The notes under the pieces were generated by a model, which did no database searches, was not told the DNA's origin, and saw nothing but the letters and a program-made list of their open reading frames with translations. The position numbers were made by a program, and so were the translations under genes. A stretch of 64,000 bases of DNA from an uncultured Clostridia bacterium. GTDB taxonomy: Bacteria; Bacillota; Clostridia; Christensenellales; Borkfalkiaceae. Within the stretch, counting starts at the first letter, position 1, and every line of letters starts with the position of its first letter. The stretch covers positions 27,941 to 91,940 of the forward strand of contig CANQOB010000003.1 of the NCBI GenBank assembly GCA_947625385.1, written 5' to 3'. Of this stretch, positions 52,201-59,073 are shown piece after piece.

Positions 52201-55200
52201 AGCTCGATGCTTTGAAGGGGCACGCCGTCGGTATATCCTGCGAACAGATCTTCCGAATCGCGCTCGACGCCGGGTGCGAACGCGTCCATACCGATGAACT
52301 GCACATGTTCGAGATTGATGGTTTTCAGCGAGGTGCACCCCATGAACGCGCCCGTGGAGATCTTATTCAGCGTGGAGGGCAGGACGACCTCTTCGAGCCC
52401 CTCCATGCCCGCGAACGCATAGGCGCCGATGGTCTTGACGCCCTCGGGGATGACGACCTTCTTTACGTTGTCGTTCTCGCCCGCATACCACATCTTATTG
52501 TTGTACGGATCCTCTTCGGTGATCTCGTCCCAAGGGTCTTTCGGAATATACACGTAATGCGAGAACGCATATTGATAAATATCGGTGAATCCAAGCTCTT
52601 CGTCGAGCGTCACCGTGCCGTTTGCGTCGGGCATTCCGCGCCATCCCATGAGGTAGGGACCGTTCCGCTCGATCGGGTCTTTGACTTCGACCACGATGGT
52701 GAAACTTGCCAGCGTGGGTCTGCCGTCGAGGTAGACGGTCGCCGTGACCGTCGCATTGCCGTAAGCCTGCGCCTCGATCGTGCCCGTCGTCCTGTCCGCG
52801 GTGACGATGCGGCTGTTCGAACTCTCGTACACGACCTCGGTATTCTCGGGGAAGTACGCATTGAACTGCGCGGTCGCCGTCACCCTTTCGGAGGGATACA
52901 TGGAGATCGCATAGAAGCCGGAGGAGCTGGGCGCGAAGCGGAGGATGTCCCCCGTCGCCCCGATGTCGCGGTCGGTGCTGTTGATGAAGTGGAAGGCGTT
53001 GTCGACATAGAGCTGTTTGAGCCCGAACGAGCCCGGCTCGCCCCATTGCTTGTTGTAGTCGCCGACGCGCCCCACCGTCACATAGAGGGTGGCAAGCGGC
53101 TTTTTATATTCCTCGTCGTCGGCGGCAAAGGCATAGAGATGGGTGGAATGGCTCTCTTCGCCGTCTGCGGGGGGAAGTCCCACGACGGTCCCGTTCACGA
53201 CCCGCACCACGGTCTCCGCCGCGTCGGGATCCATGCCGTTTTCCACGGCTCTCCGCCCTTCGTCGGTCAAGAAGCGGAGCGTCTCGCGCCATTCGCTTGC
53301 GGGGAACACTTCGGGTTGCAGGTTATAGGTCTCATAGCCTTGCAGGTAGAGGTTCGCGGTCTCCCCGTCGTCCCCCTGCTCATAGACGATCTTTCCGTCC
53401 TCGGGGAAGTGGACATACAGGACGTCGTCCGGCATGGTGACTTCGAAGATGGAGAAGTTGAGGGCATAGTCGTAGAGCCCGACATAGTAGGTATTCTTCT
53501 GCGCTGCGCCGCGGATGTCGTCGAGGTAGTCGGTGAGCTCGTACGTCACGACGGAGGTCGAGTTGGCGTTGGAGTTGATGGGCGTGGGCAGCGTGGTGAA
53601 GTTGTCGAGGTCGAGCCCGTACTCCGTCGGGTCGTCCTCCGAAGCGGGATTGAGACGGGTCACGCCGGGGAACATCGCCATCGCATAATGGTTATCATAA
53701 ATGTACAGGCGCGCGTAGAGCTTGTTCTTCTGCGTCTGACGGTCGTATTCGGTGTAATATTCGACGTTTTGCAGGATGGGCGCGGTGGAATCCATGACGA
53801 ACGGGAATTCGAACACCCTGTTCCGGTTCGCCGCCACGCCGCCGTCGCCGTAGTCGAGGTAGGTCTCGAGGCGGAAGATGTAGCGCGTGTTGTCTTTGAG
53901 CCGATACTGCGCGGCGGCAAATTCCACTTCGATGTTGGAGGCGGAGATGGTCCCGCTCGTGCTCGACGCCTTTCTCTGGTTCAGTTCCGTCCGCTCCCAG
54001 ACGAGCTCGCCCGTCGTGGCGTCCGTGATCGTCATCACCGCCCTCTTCGCCGCGCGCAAGAGACCCGCGCTGATCGCATAGATCTGGGTGACGGCTGTAG
54101 AATCGCTGGAAAGCGAGATGTGTTCGCGGTTTGCCGAGATCGCGGAGGAGGAAGGCTCCTGACGGAAGTAATAGGAGCCGAGATAGCTGATATAGTCCCC
54201 GTTCAGTCCGCCCATCGGGGTGGTCGCGACCGCATCGGGCAGCGTCCTGTCGAGGGGCTCGCTGTCGAAGGACGGGTCGAGCGCATCCTTGTCCGTTGCG
54301 AAATAATCGAGGTCGAACTGCGGCGCCTGCGTCCAATCGCCGTAGTATGCGAGATAGGGCACGTTCAAAGAGACGGAGGACGAATCCTGTGCGGTCAAGG
54401 TGACATACCCCTCGATATACATGCCGTTTTCAAAGACGGGGATGTACTCCGTCGTCCCGTCGGCGTTCGTTCTCGTCTTGCTGCCGAGCTGTTCGAGATA
54501 GGCGAGATCGGTCTCCGAGAGCCTGATGTAGGCGGTGACGGTCGCGATGCCGCCCGCGGGAACGCTGACGGTGGTGCCGTTCACCGTTCCGCCGGAGACG
54601 TTCGTCACTTCGAGCTTGGCGCCCGAGAGAAGATAGCCCTCCTGGGAGACCGTCGTGTCCCCCTTATAGGTGAGCGTGGGGCTGACGCCCTCCGTCATGA
54701 CGATGGCGTCCAAGCCGTAGGAAAGCTGTCTCGTGCCGACGTTGTTGATGTTGAACTTGACTTCGTATTCGCCCGTCCTTTGCGGGTCGTCCCCCACCTC
54801 GATCTTGGCGCGGTCCATGACCGCATCGGTGTACCGGGTGCCGTCATAGAGAGAGGCGTCGTCCCGTTCGAAGGTATTGATATATGCCTCCGTCGACGTG
54901 GACTTGGTGAGGTTGGCAAGCCCCGCGCCCTGCTTTCTCACGGCGTAGGGCAGACCGTTCTGGTTCCGCGCGATATCCGCAGTGGACATCATCAGGCTGT
55001 AAACCGCCGCATTGACGCGGTTGGGATAGTCCTGCGCGTTCCTGTCGATACCGAACATGTCGGCGTTCTCTTTGACGTATTGGCGCACGAGCGCGGTCAC
55101 GCCCGCCTGGTTGGGGCAAGCCATCGAGGTGCCCGACATTCTGTCGTACCCCTGCCCGGGGACGGAGGATAGGATATCGCCGCCGTGCGCGGTGATCTCC

Positions 55201-57035
55201 GGTTTGATTCTGAGGTCGGGTGTAGGACCCCATGAAGAGAAGTCGGACATGAACGGTCCCGCCTTTTGCGCGCGGCTGATGTGGAGCGTCCCCTCCGTTT
55301 CGGCGGCAAGCACCTTTCCGTTGTCCTGCGAAATGGAGCAGACGGGGAAGGGAAGCCCGTCGCTCGTGCGGAGGTTGCCCACCGTCATCGCGATCGTTCC
55401 CGAAACGTTGTTGTAGATGATGGCGCCCGCCGCCCCGTTCTCCATGGCGAGGCGCGCCTTCTCCTCGAAGTTGGTGGAACCGCGCTTGATGAGCGCGATC
55501 TTGCCCGAGACGTCCAGCCCGATATAGTCGGAAGCTCTGCCGACGCCGGGTACGGTCACATAGCCGACGTCCGCCTCCTGTCCGCCGGGGTCGCGGGAAT
55601 TGAAGTACTCTTCGACAAAGTCCTTCGGCTTCGCCGCCGCGTCCGATGCCTCCGTGAAGTACATGATCTCGCCGTTGTGGAGGAGATAGGAGGTCTTGAC
55701 GCCGCTGATGGAGGCGACGGAGAGCGCGGTATAGTAGGTGGAAGGAGAGCCGACCGTGCCCGAATCGGGATTGGTCGTCAGACCGAGGTTGCCGTTTTTC
55801 TCCGAACCGTACGTGGAGTTGTAGTCGTTGGAAGCGGCGCAAACGAGGCTGATGCCCGCCTGCTCCACACGCGCGTATGCCGCGGCTTGCTCGACTTCGG
55901 TCTCCACCGAGAAGCCCGCCGTCGCACCGAGCGACATGTTGATGACGTCCACGCCGAGCATGACGCTGTCCTCCAATGCGGAGACGATCCACGACCAGCG
56001 CGCACCGGAGTTGTTGTCCGAAAATACCTTCATGACCGCGATCTGCGCGCGGGGCGCGACGCCGACGATCTCGGGATCCTCCGCCTTTTTGAGCTGGGAG
56101 CCGCGGTTGTCGCCGAGGATGACGCCTGCGACGTGGGTGCCGTGCGCCTCGTCCAGCGGGAACACATCCGTATCATGGTCGGCATAGTCGAAGCCGAAAG
56201 GAACTTTTTCGTTGCGGTATACGTTCGCAACGCTCAGCCCGGGGACTTCTTTCGCGGCGTTGAGCCCCGAGATCTTGCCCTCGAGGTCGGAACGGCGCAT
56301 GCCGAGCTCGTCCTCCGTCATATCGGACATAAAGACGTCGTTATCGAACACCGAATGGGTGTAGTCGAGACCGGTATCGAACACGGCGACGACGGTGCCG
56401 CGCCCGTCATAGTCGGAGGAAGAGCTGTCGAAAATACCCGTGCCGTACACGTTGACGTCGTTGGTGACGAGCTTTGCGTCGCATGCGGCGAACTCTTCGC
56501 TGATGTAGGCATAGGCGCTACTGCCGCGCAGCGCGCGCTCGATGTTTTCGAATTCTCCCGCCTTGACGACGACTTCGAACCCGCCGAGGATGGTGTCGTA
56601 ACTTGCGCCGCGGCGGAAGTGCACGCCCGCACGGTCGAGCTTCTGCTCGGCTTCGAGGTTCGCCTGTTCGATGCGCGCGGAGACCCTGCGTCCCGCATCG
56701 GAATCCGCAAATTCCCCCACCTCGCCGAAACGGGTGACCGACTTCTGCGCAAGGTAGGCGGTGAGCACCGTCTCCTCCGTCGTGTTGACGATGACGGAGA
56801 TCTCGCGCTCTTTATCGAGCGTGTCGGGCAGTTTTTTGACGACGTTTGGGTCGAAAAGGGACTCCGTGTCCACGTGGACGCGCCCCGTCACGTCTGCGAT
56901 CGCCCCCCGTTCGGCTGCGGCGGGACCGCTGCCGACGGCGCTTTGGGAGGCGGAAACGATCTGTGCAGCCGCAAGCGTCCCCGCCATCAGCAGGGAGAGC
57001 GAACATACCGTAATTTTCTTGATTGTCTTTGTCAC
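49209..57035 (-). CDS. Cell-surface S8 subtilisin-like protease fused to LRR_5 repeats, membrane-anchored
   Basis: 2608 aa. Signal peptide at 1-30. Peptidase S8 domain with catalytic Asp220 (VAVFDTGLD), His298 (HGTHVAG), oxyanion Asn403 (AASNDYN) and Ser637 (SGTSMACP), interrupted by a PA domain at about 480-590 (SGKIALIKRGSTNFEEKA), as in C5a-peptidase/lactocepin enzymes. Fn3-like and Ig-like beta modules fill about 700-1500. Residues about 1525-2400 are BspA-type LRR_5 repeats (IGAYAFAGMEGLEEVVLPSTL). Near the end come a DSDGDGVCDECGE calcium-loop-like motif, a membrane helix (TIALSVVVAVLGALLIAGGVVFY) and a basic tail. Start is GTG at 57035 after AGGTGA. First gene of the eight-gene operon. 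Confidence 0.9.
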   Translation of the reverse strand: MTKTIKKITVCSLSLLMAGTLAAAQIVSASQSAVGSGPAAAERGAIADVTGRVHVDTESLFDPNVVKKLPDTLDKEREISVIVNTTEETVLTAYLAQKSVTRFGEVGEFADSDAGRRVSARIEQANLEAEQKLDRAGVHFRRGASYDTILGGFEVVVKAGEFENIERALRGSSAYAYISEEFAACDAKLVTNDVNVYGTGIFDSSSSDYDGRGTVVAVFDTGLDYTHSVFDNDVFMSDMTEDELGMRRSDLEGKISGLNAAKEVPGLSVANVYRNEKVPFGFDYADHDTDVFPLDEAHGTHVAGVILGDNRGSQLKKAEDPEIVGVAPRAQIAVMKVFSDNNSGARWSWIVSALEDSVMLGVDVINMSLGATAGFSVETEVEQAAAYARVEQAGISLVCAASNDYNSTYGSEKNGNLGLTTNPDSGTVGSPSTYYTALSVASISGVKTSYLLHNGEIMYFTEASDAAAKPKDFVEEYFNSRDPGGQEADVGYVTVPGVGRASDYIGLDVSGKIALIKRGSTNFEEKARLAMENGAAGAIIYNNVSGTIAMTVGNLRTSDGLPFPVCSISQDNGKVLAAETEGTLHISRAQKAGPFMSDFSSWGPTPDLRIKPEITAHGGDILSSVPGQGYDRMSGTSMACPNQAGVTALVRQYVKENADMFGIDRNAQDYPNRVNAAVYSLMMSTADIARNQNGLPYAVRKQGAGLANLTKSTSTEAYINTFERDDASLYDGTRYTDAVMDRAKIEVGDDPQRTGEYEVKFNINNVGTRQLSYGLDAIVMTEGVSPTLTYKGDTTVSQEGYLLSGAKLEVTNVSGGTVNGTTVSVPAGGIATVTAYIRLSETDLAYLEQLGSKTRTNADGTTEYIPVFENGMYIEGYVTLTAQDSSSVSLNVPYLAYYGDWTQAPQFDLDYFATDKDALDPSFDSEPLDRTLPDAVATTPMGGLNGDYISYLGSYYFRQEPSSSAISANREHISLSSDSTAVTQIYAISAGLLRAAKRAVMTITDATTGELVWERTELNQRKASSTSGTISASNIEVEFAAAQYRLKDNTRYIFRLETYLDYGDGGVAANRNRVFEFPFVMDSTAPILQNVEYYTEYDRQTQKNKLYARLYIYDNHYAMAMFPGVTRLNPASEDDPTEYGLDLDNFTTLPTPINSNANSTSVVTYELTDYLDDIRGAAQKNTYYVGLYDYALNFSIFEVTMPDDVLYVHFPEDGKIVYEQGDDGETANLYLQGYETYNLQPEVFPASEWRETLRFLTDEGRRAVENGMDPDAAETVVRVVNGTVVGLPPADGEESHSTHLYAFAADDEEYKKPLATLYVTVGRVGDYNKQWGEPGSFGLKQLYVDNAFHFINSTDRDIGATGDILRFAPSSSGFYAISMYPSERVTATAQFNAYFPENTEVVYESSNSRIVTADRTTGTIEAQAYGNATVTATVYLDGRPTLASFTIVVEVKDPIERNGPYLMGWRGMPDANGTVTLDEELGFTDIYQYAFSHYVYIPKDPWDEITEEDPYNNKMWYAGENDNVKKVVIPEGVKTIGAYAFAGMEGLEEVVLPSTLNKISTGAFMGCTSLKTINLEHVQFIGMDAFAPGVERDSEDLFAGYTDGVPLQSIELDSVVGIGNNAFSYVNGASSLYLPDTAQSIGAYAFAYSTLTEVTTSGNTSSNIKFGTGVFSHCTRLGSAHFNTTVIPDSLFEGDSNLQLFTLGENVETIGYNAFSGTRIKDLGVSLQNLKYFSENGVLFSGTRGDAQLVLIVPGAAFSGNVFSESTVNNIIVTSIGMSAFSGNSQFKTINLPHVTEVGDYAFWRSSASNFTFGELTRIGAHAFEETELYLAPFGVGNSALSAAGLEIGDYAFHNAFKATRGVALTFGNGVKIGDYAFADSKVFSVTVGDDAEIGAGAFMTSFGAYYEPFGVLYADAARYTGQGLLPSADSVLSAVTLGKNAAVGSYAFAGNASLETVTFTADDGSSRGTTVGSYAFYLDSGLKDLIGSNAIKTVGSYAFAGTIPYILLDNTTVIMEHYLPDDDDRYLVTTQLEGVDLSGAQEIGDYAFAYNIHLTHVTLNPEEFMRAGETSTVSIGSYAFFGANLSEVENLGRAQSVGAGAFAALTTTPFWTREQAHFYGNTIQTADLSNADDIGADVFENSRDLKKVILKEGARVGAGAFAGATSLTEAENLSTAVSVGERAFFNTALTGELDLSAAEEIGDFAFAYLKTETDDQGNTVYYKEELSDTITGIKFGDRLEKVGDNPFAGRNLPLFEKAEQELFHGAVVGEKLVTTFEIGKNVKVIDGALYARVPNGFELICYPAGAQNASFAVAEGNYEFASGTEAVDVVRIAARAFQGASYLKEVQLPYALKIIGDKAFYGADLSTVVFRSLAAPALEEEYDEDYFELAADLYIPSMTPEDGFPGYEGNGALGYVTYTAIVLRTANFYDYIGSEGLGNISMVRPKNGTGYDNYLYDVFFGEVYEGAAVMEEATLSLYEEIERLPSLAELTLGQHGELVDALMARYNAILSVEQRGLITNYDKLQSAAEYLQSLRGDEPQPPHTEHTDSDGDGVCDECGEPMPDLPGQREELSATTIALSVVVAVLGALLIAGGVVFYIKTVRKKGE

Positions 57036-57164
57036 TGGGATTCACCTCATCCGGTTCTTACTGCCCGCGGATTTTTCCATATTACGCGCGCGCACACAAA
57101 ATATAACACGCACGAACGCGCGAAAAAAATCTTGCACCTCACGGTGCAGATCGACGATGTATAA

Positions 57165-57194
57165 ATTATATCATGCGCCGCAATCGCTTGTCAA
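57165..57194 (-). promoter_or_regulatory. Promoter of the protease-opp operon
   Basis: Minus strand TTGACA (57194-57189), 18 bp, TATAAT (57170-57165) with TGA extended -10. The ~120-base leader has a small GCACC/GGTGC hairpin near 57133-57147 and an alternating G/C-rich stretch. Confidence 0.8.
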
Positions 57195-57507
57195 CCGAAA
57201 ACTGAAGAGGATGCGAATCCCCGAAAATTGTGATTTCCTTACATTATGCAGATAATTTGCTCACAAGGAGGAAATATTTTGCGGCAATATACACTATTAT
57301 ATTGAATTATTCAGTTCCGCATACAAAATCCGCCGAAAAAAATTTCGGACTCTTTTCCCGCGCGATCGTGGAAGAAAAGGGCGGAAATTACGGCATAAAT
57401 GTATATATTCAAAAATTTAGCGAGATTTTATACAAAAATTTTCCGAATAAAGAGGCAAAAACTTGTCAATGATATCGGGGAAACAAGATGCGCGGGAGGT
57501 ACATAGT
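57195..57507. other. AT-rich intergenic DNA between the protease operon and mazF
   Basis: No credible coding region: an 80-codon open frame at 57230-57472 has no homology I recognise, poor codon use and no clear ribosome site. No mazE-like antitoxin frame is visible. A mazF promoter is likely here but I cannot point to a convincing one. Confidence 0.5.
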
Positions 57508-57540
57508 ATGATAGCGGAGACAGTTACGAAGGAGAAGGCG

Positions 57541-57900
57541 ATGACGGTCAAGCGCGGCGAACTTTACTATGCCGACCTGTCCCCCGTGGTGGGGAGCGAG
57601 CAGGGCGGAGTGCGCCCCGTGCTCGTCGTACAGAACGACACGGGGAACAAATATTCCCCCACCGTCATCGCGGCGGCGGTGACGAGCAAGATTCACAAGG
57701 CGCGGCTGCCCACGCACATCGAGCTGCCGCAGGCGTTCGGCTTGCAGCGGGATTCGGTCATCCTGCTCGAACAGATCCGCACCATCGACAAGCGACGGCT
57801 CATGGCGAGAATCGGAGAACTCCCCGCTTCGACGATGAGCAAAGTGAACCGCGCCATTCTCATCAGTCTCGGCTTCGGCGACCACGACATCCCCGTCTGA
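57541..57900 (+). CDS. mazF: MazF/NdoA-type mRNA interferase (type II toxin) without visible antitoxin
   Basis: 119 aa. PemK/MazF fold: [30 protein letters not shown] at the N-terminus, then [13 protein letters not shown] and the [13 protein letters not shown] block typical of Bacillota EndoA, which cleaves mRNA at short U-A-containing sites. Start chosen at ATG 57541 (AAGGAG, 6-base spacing), matching family length. An in-frame ATG at 57508 also has a good site (GGGAGG) and would add 11 residues. No mazE precedes it. Followed by a strong terminator. Confidence 0.9.
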   Translation: MTVKRGELYYADLSPVVGSEQGGVRPVLVVQNDTGNKYSPTVIAAAVTSKIHKARLPTHIELPQAFGLQRDSVILLEQIRTIDKRRLMARIGELPASTMSKVNRAILISLGFGDHDIPV

Positions 57901-57915
57901 GATTGTCCGGCAGTC

Positions 57916-57953
57916 AAAAGCCCGCTCCCGCCCTGCGGCGGAAGCGGGCTTTT
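57916..57953. terminator. Bidirectional intrinsic terminator after mazF
   Basis: 11-bp stem AAAAGCCCGCT and complement with a GC-rich loop; A and T runs flank both sides. It would also stop a leftward transcript from the promoter at 57991-58018. Confidence 0.85.
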
Positions 57954-57990
57954 GATATACAGGGTCGCGTTATGTTCCGCTTCATTTCAA

Positions 57991-58018
57991 ATTATAACTA
58001 ACTAACGGTTAGAAGTCA
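57991..58018 (-). promoter_or_regulatory. Leftward promoter with dyad operator in its spacer, no gene in front
   Basis: Minus strand TTGACT (58018-58013), 16 bp, TATAAT (57996-57991). The spacer contains the dyad CTAACGGTTAG (58002-58012). A transcript from it would reach the mazF terminator within about 70 bases. Confidence 0.55.
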
Positions 58019-58045
58019 AGCAAATCGCTAACTATTAGTTATAAA
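58002..58045 (+). promoter_or_regulatory. Paired operators and -10 box upstream of the first small regulator
   Basis: Two 11-bp dyads, CTAACGGTTAG (58002-58012) and CTAACTATTAG (58028-58038), share CTAA-N3-TTAG and start 26 bp apart. The second abuts a candidate -10 TATAAA (58040-58045) for the rightward gene. Likely autoregulatory sites. Confidence 0.6.
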
Positions 58046-58053
58046 ATTTTGAT

Positions 58054-58269
58054 ATGAATGATGTAGAGTTGATAAAAAGCAGGTTGCAAGAAGAGCTGAA
58101 ACGATGCGGACTGACCACGGTGGAGATCGCGCGGCGGGTTGGCGTCTCGCCCGAGATGATCACGCAATATACCACGACGAAAAAACTGCCGCGGCTGGAT
58201 ACCTTTATGCGTCTTTGCCGCGAACTTGACCTTTCCGCCGATGAGATTCTCGGCTTGAAAAAGATATAA
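58054..58269 (+). CDS. Small Cro/CI-type helix-turn-helix regulator (first of three)
   Basis: 71 aa, essentially only a HTH_3 DNA-binding domain: TTVEIARRVGVSPEMITQYTTTKKLPRLDTFMRLCRELDLSADEILGL. Start ATG at 58054. There is no ribosome-binding site, and the candidate -10 ends 8 bases upstream, so the mRNA may be leaderless. It carries its own paired dyads upstream. Same length and layout as the regulator at 58780. Target unknown. Confidence 0.85.
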   Translation: MNDVELIKSRLQEELKRCGLTTVEIARRVGVSPEMITQYTTTKKLPRLDTFMRLCRELDLSADEILGLKKI

Positions 58270-58274
58270 ACGGT

Positions 58275-58338
58275 CGGGGTCGGGCACGATGCTCCCGGCG
58301 GTCGCCTCGGCTTTGAGCGCGGCTTCGCCGTCACCGAA
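58275..58338 (-). pseudogene. 64-bp fragment homologous to pnp
   Basis: 58275-58338 aligns without gaps to 59301-59364 inside pnp, same orientation, with roughly 10 mismatches, mostly transitions. In the pnp frame it reads SFGDGEAALKAEATAGSIVPDP against SYGDSEAALKAKAIVESIVHDP. It has no start or function of its own and forms the 3' end of the neighbouring lipoprotein gene. Confidence 0.8.
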
Positions 58339-58684
58339 CGAAGCAGACCGAACAGGCGCCGCGGACGAACGTGTGCGGCGCCTCCATAACCCGCTCTCCG
58401 CAGCCCCGATCGCAGACATGGTAGTGCCCGTTCTCCTCCCGCGTCCATTCCTTGCTCCATTCGTGCCCGAGGGCGGGAATCTCCTGCGTCTCGACATGAG
58501 ACGGGTCTGTCTTGCACACCCTCTCCCGCTTTCCCGCCGCCGTGCAAGTGGGCGGTGTCTCGCGCCATTCCCCCCAGTCATGCTCGTGTTTTGCGTGTTC
58601 CGCCTCCACACCGGCACACCCTGCGAGCGACGTTGCCGCAAGCATCACACCTGCCGCAAATGCCGCAAAAGCTTTGTACTTCAT
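58331..58684 (-). CDS. Short lipoprotein with Cys/His knuckles, apparently truncated
   Basis: 117 aa. Lipobox LAGC (Cys23). The rest is Cys/His-rich: HEHDWGEW...PTCTAAGKRERVC, HEW..HYHVCDRGC and HTFVRGACSVC. These resemble the N-terminal modules of the 660-aa LRR lipoprotein at 61714-63696. The reading frame ends four codons after CSVC, exactly where the pnp fragment begins, so a longer protein was probably cut here. Start ATG at 58684 after AAGGAGG. Divergent from the regulator at 58780 with two shared operators. Confidence 0.8.
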   Translation of the reverse strand: MKYKAFAAFAAGVMLAATSLAGCAGVEAEHAKHEHDWGEWRETPPTCTAAGKRERVCKTDPSHVETQEIPALGHEWSKEWTREENGHYHVCDRGCGERVMEAPHTFVRGACSVCFVR

Positions 58685-58700
58685 TTCAATACCTCCTTTG

Positions 58701-58759
58701 TATACATTTACTGTATATTTTCTTTTTTGAATTATACAGTAAATGTATAATAAAGTCAA
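58701..58759. promoter_or_regulatory. Divergent operator-promoter region between the short lipoprotein and the second regulator
   Basis: Two 17-bp sites, 58701-58717 and 58733-58749, are exact reverse complements, and each is itself a 6-5-6 dyad (TATACA, 5 bases, TGTATA, allowing for one variant half). Centres are 32 bp apart. The leftward promoter is TTGACT (58759-58754), 17 bp, TATAAT (58736-58731), so the second operator lies over its spacer and -10. A rightward TATAAT is at 58746-58751 with no strong -35. Confidence 0.8.
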
Positions 58760-58779
58760 GTATTTTAGGGGAGCGAGAG

Positions 58780-58995
58780 ATGGGAATCAAGGAAAATTTC
58801 GGAAATAAACTTCTGGAATGCAGACGGCAGTCCGGGATGACGCAAAAGGAAGTCGCAGCGGCGCTCGGCGTGGCGCAGCCCGTCTATCAGAGGTTCGAGA
58901 AGGGAATCTTCGAATGCAGCTACGCGCAGATCGCGGCGCTCTGCAAACTCTTCGACGTCACGGCGGACTATCTTTTAGGCTTGACGGAGTACTGA
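58780..58995 (+). CDS. Small Cro/CI-type helix-turn-helix regulator (second of three)
   Basis: 71 aa HTH_3 protein: FGNKLLECRRQSGMTQKEVAAALGVAQPVYQRFEKGIFECSYAQIAALCKLFDVTADYLLGL. Start ATG at 58780 after GGGGAG; upstream in-frame codons lie in the operator region. Likely represses itself and the divergent lipoprotein through the TATACA-N5-TGTATA sites. Ends at a terminator shared with pnp. Confidence 0.88.
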   Translation: MGIKENFGNKLLECRRQSGMTQKEVAAALGVAQPVYQRFEKGIFECSYAQIAALCKLFDVTADYLLGLTEY

Positions 58996-59028
58996 CCTCC
59001 TGCTCGTTTGCAAAACCCGAAATATGCA

Positions 59029-59056
59029 AAAAAACCGCACCTGTGTGCGGTTTTTT
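59029..59056. terminator. Bidirectional terminator between the regulator and pnp
   Basis: 12-bp arms AAAAAACCGCAC and complement with a 4-base loop serve the rightward regulator and the leftward pnp. Confidence 0.9.
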
Positions 59057-59073
59057 GATGTTTCAAAAGCGAA

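Noticed and set aside
50982..55172. 1396-codon plus-strand open frame opposite the subtilase
   Set aside because: Antisense of a protein with intact catalytic motifs and LRR repeats; no start signal.
57230..57472. 80-codon frame between the protease operon and mazF, considered as an antitoxin
   Set aside because: Low-complexity AT-rich codons, no MazE-like ribbon-helix motif, and no spacing typical of mazEF.
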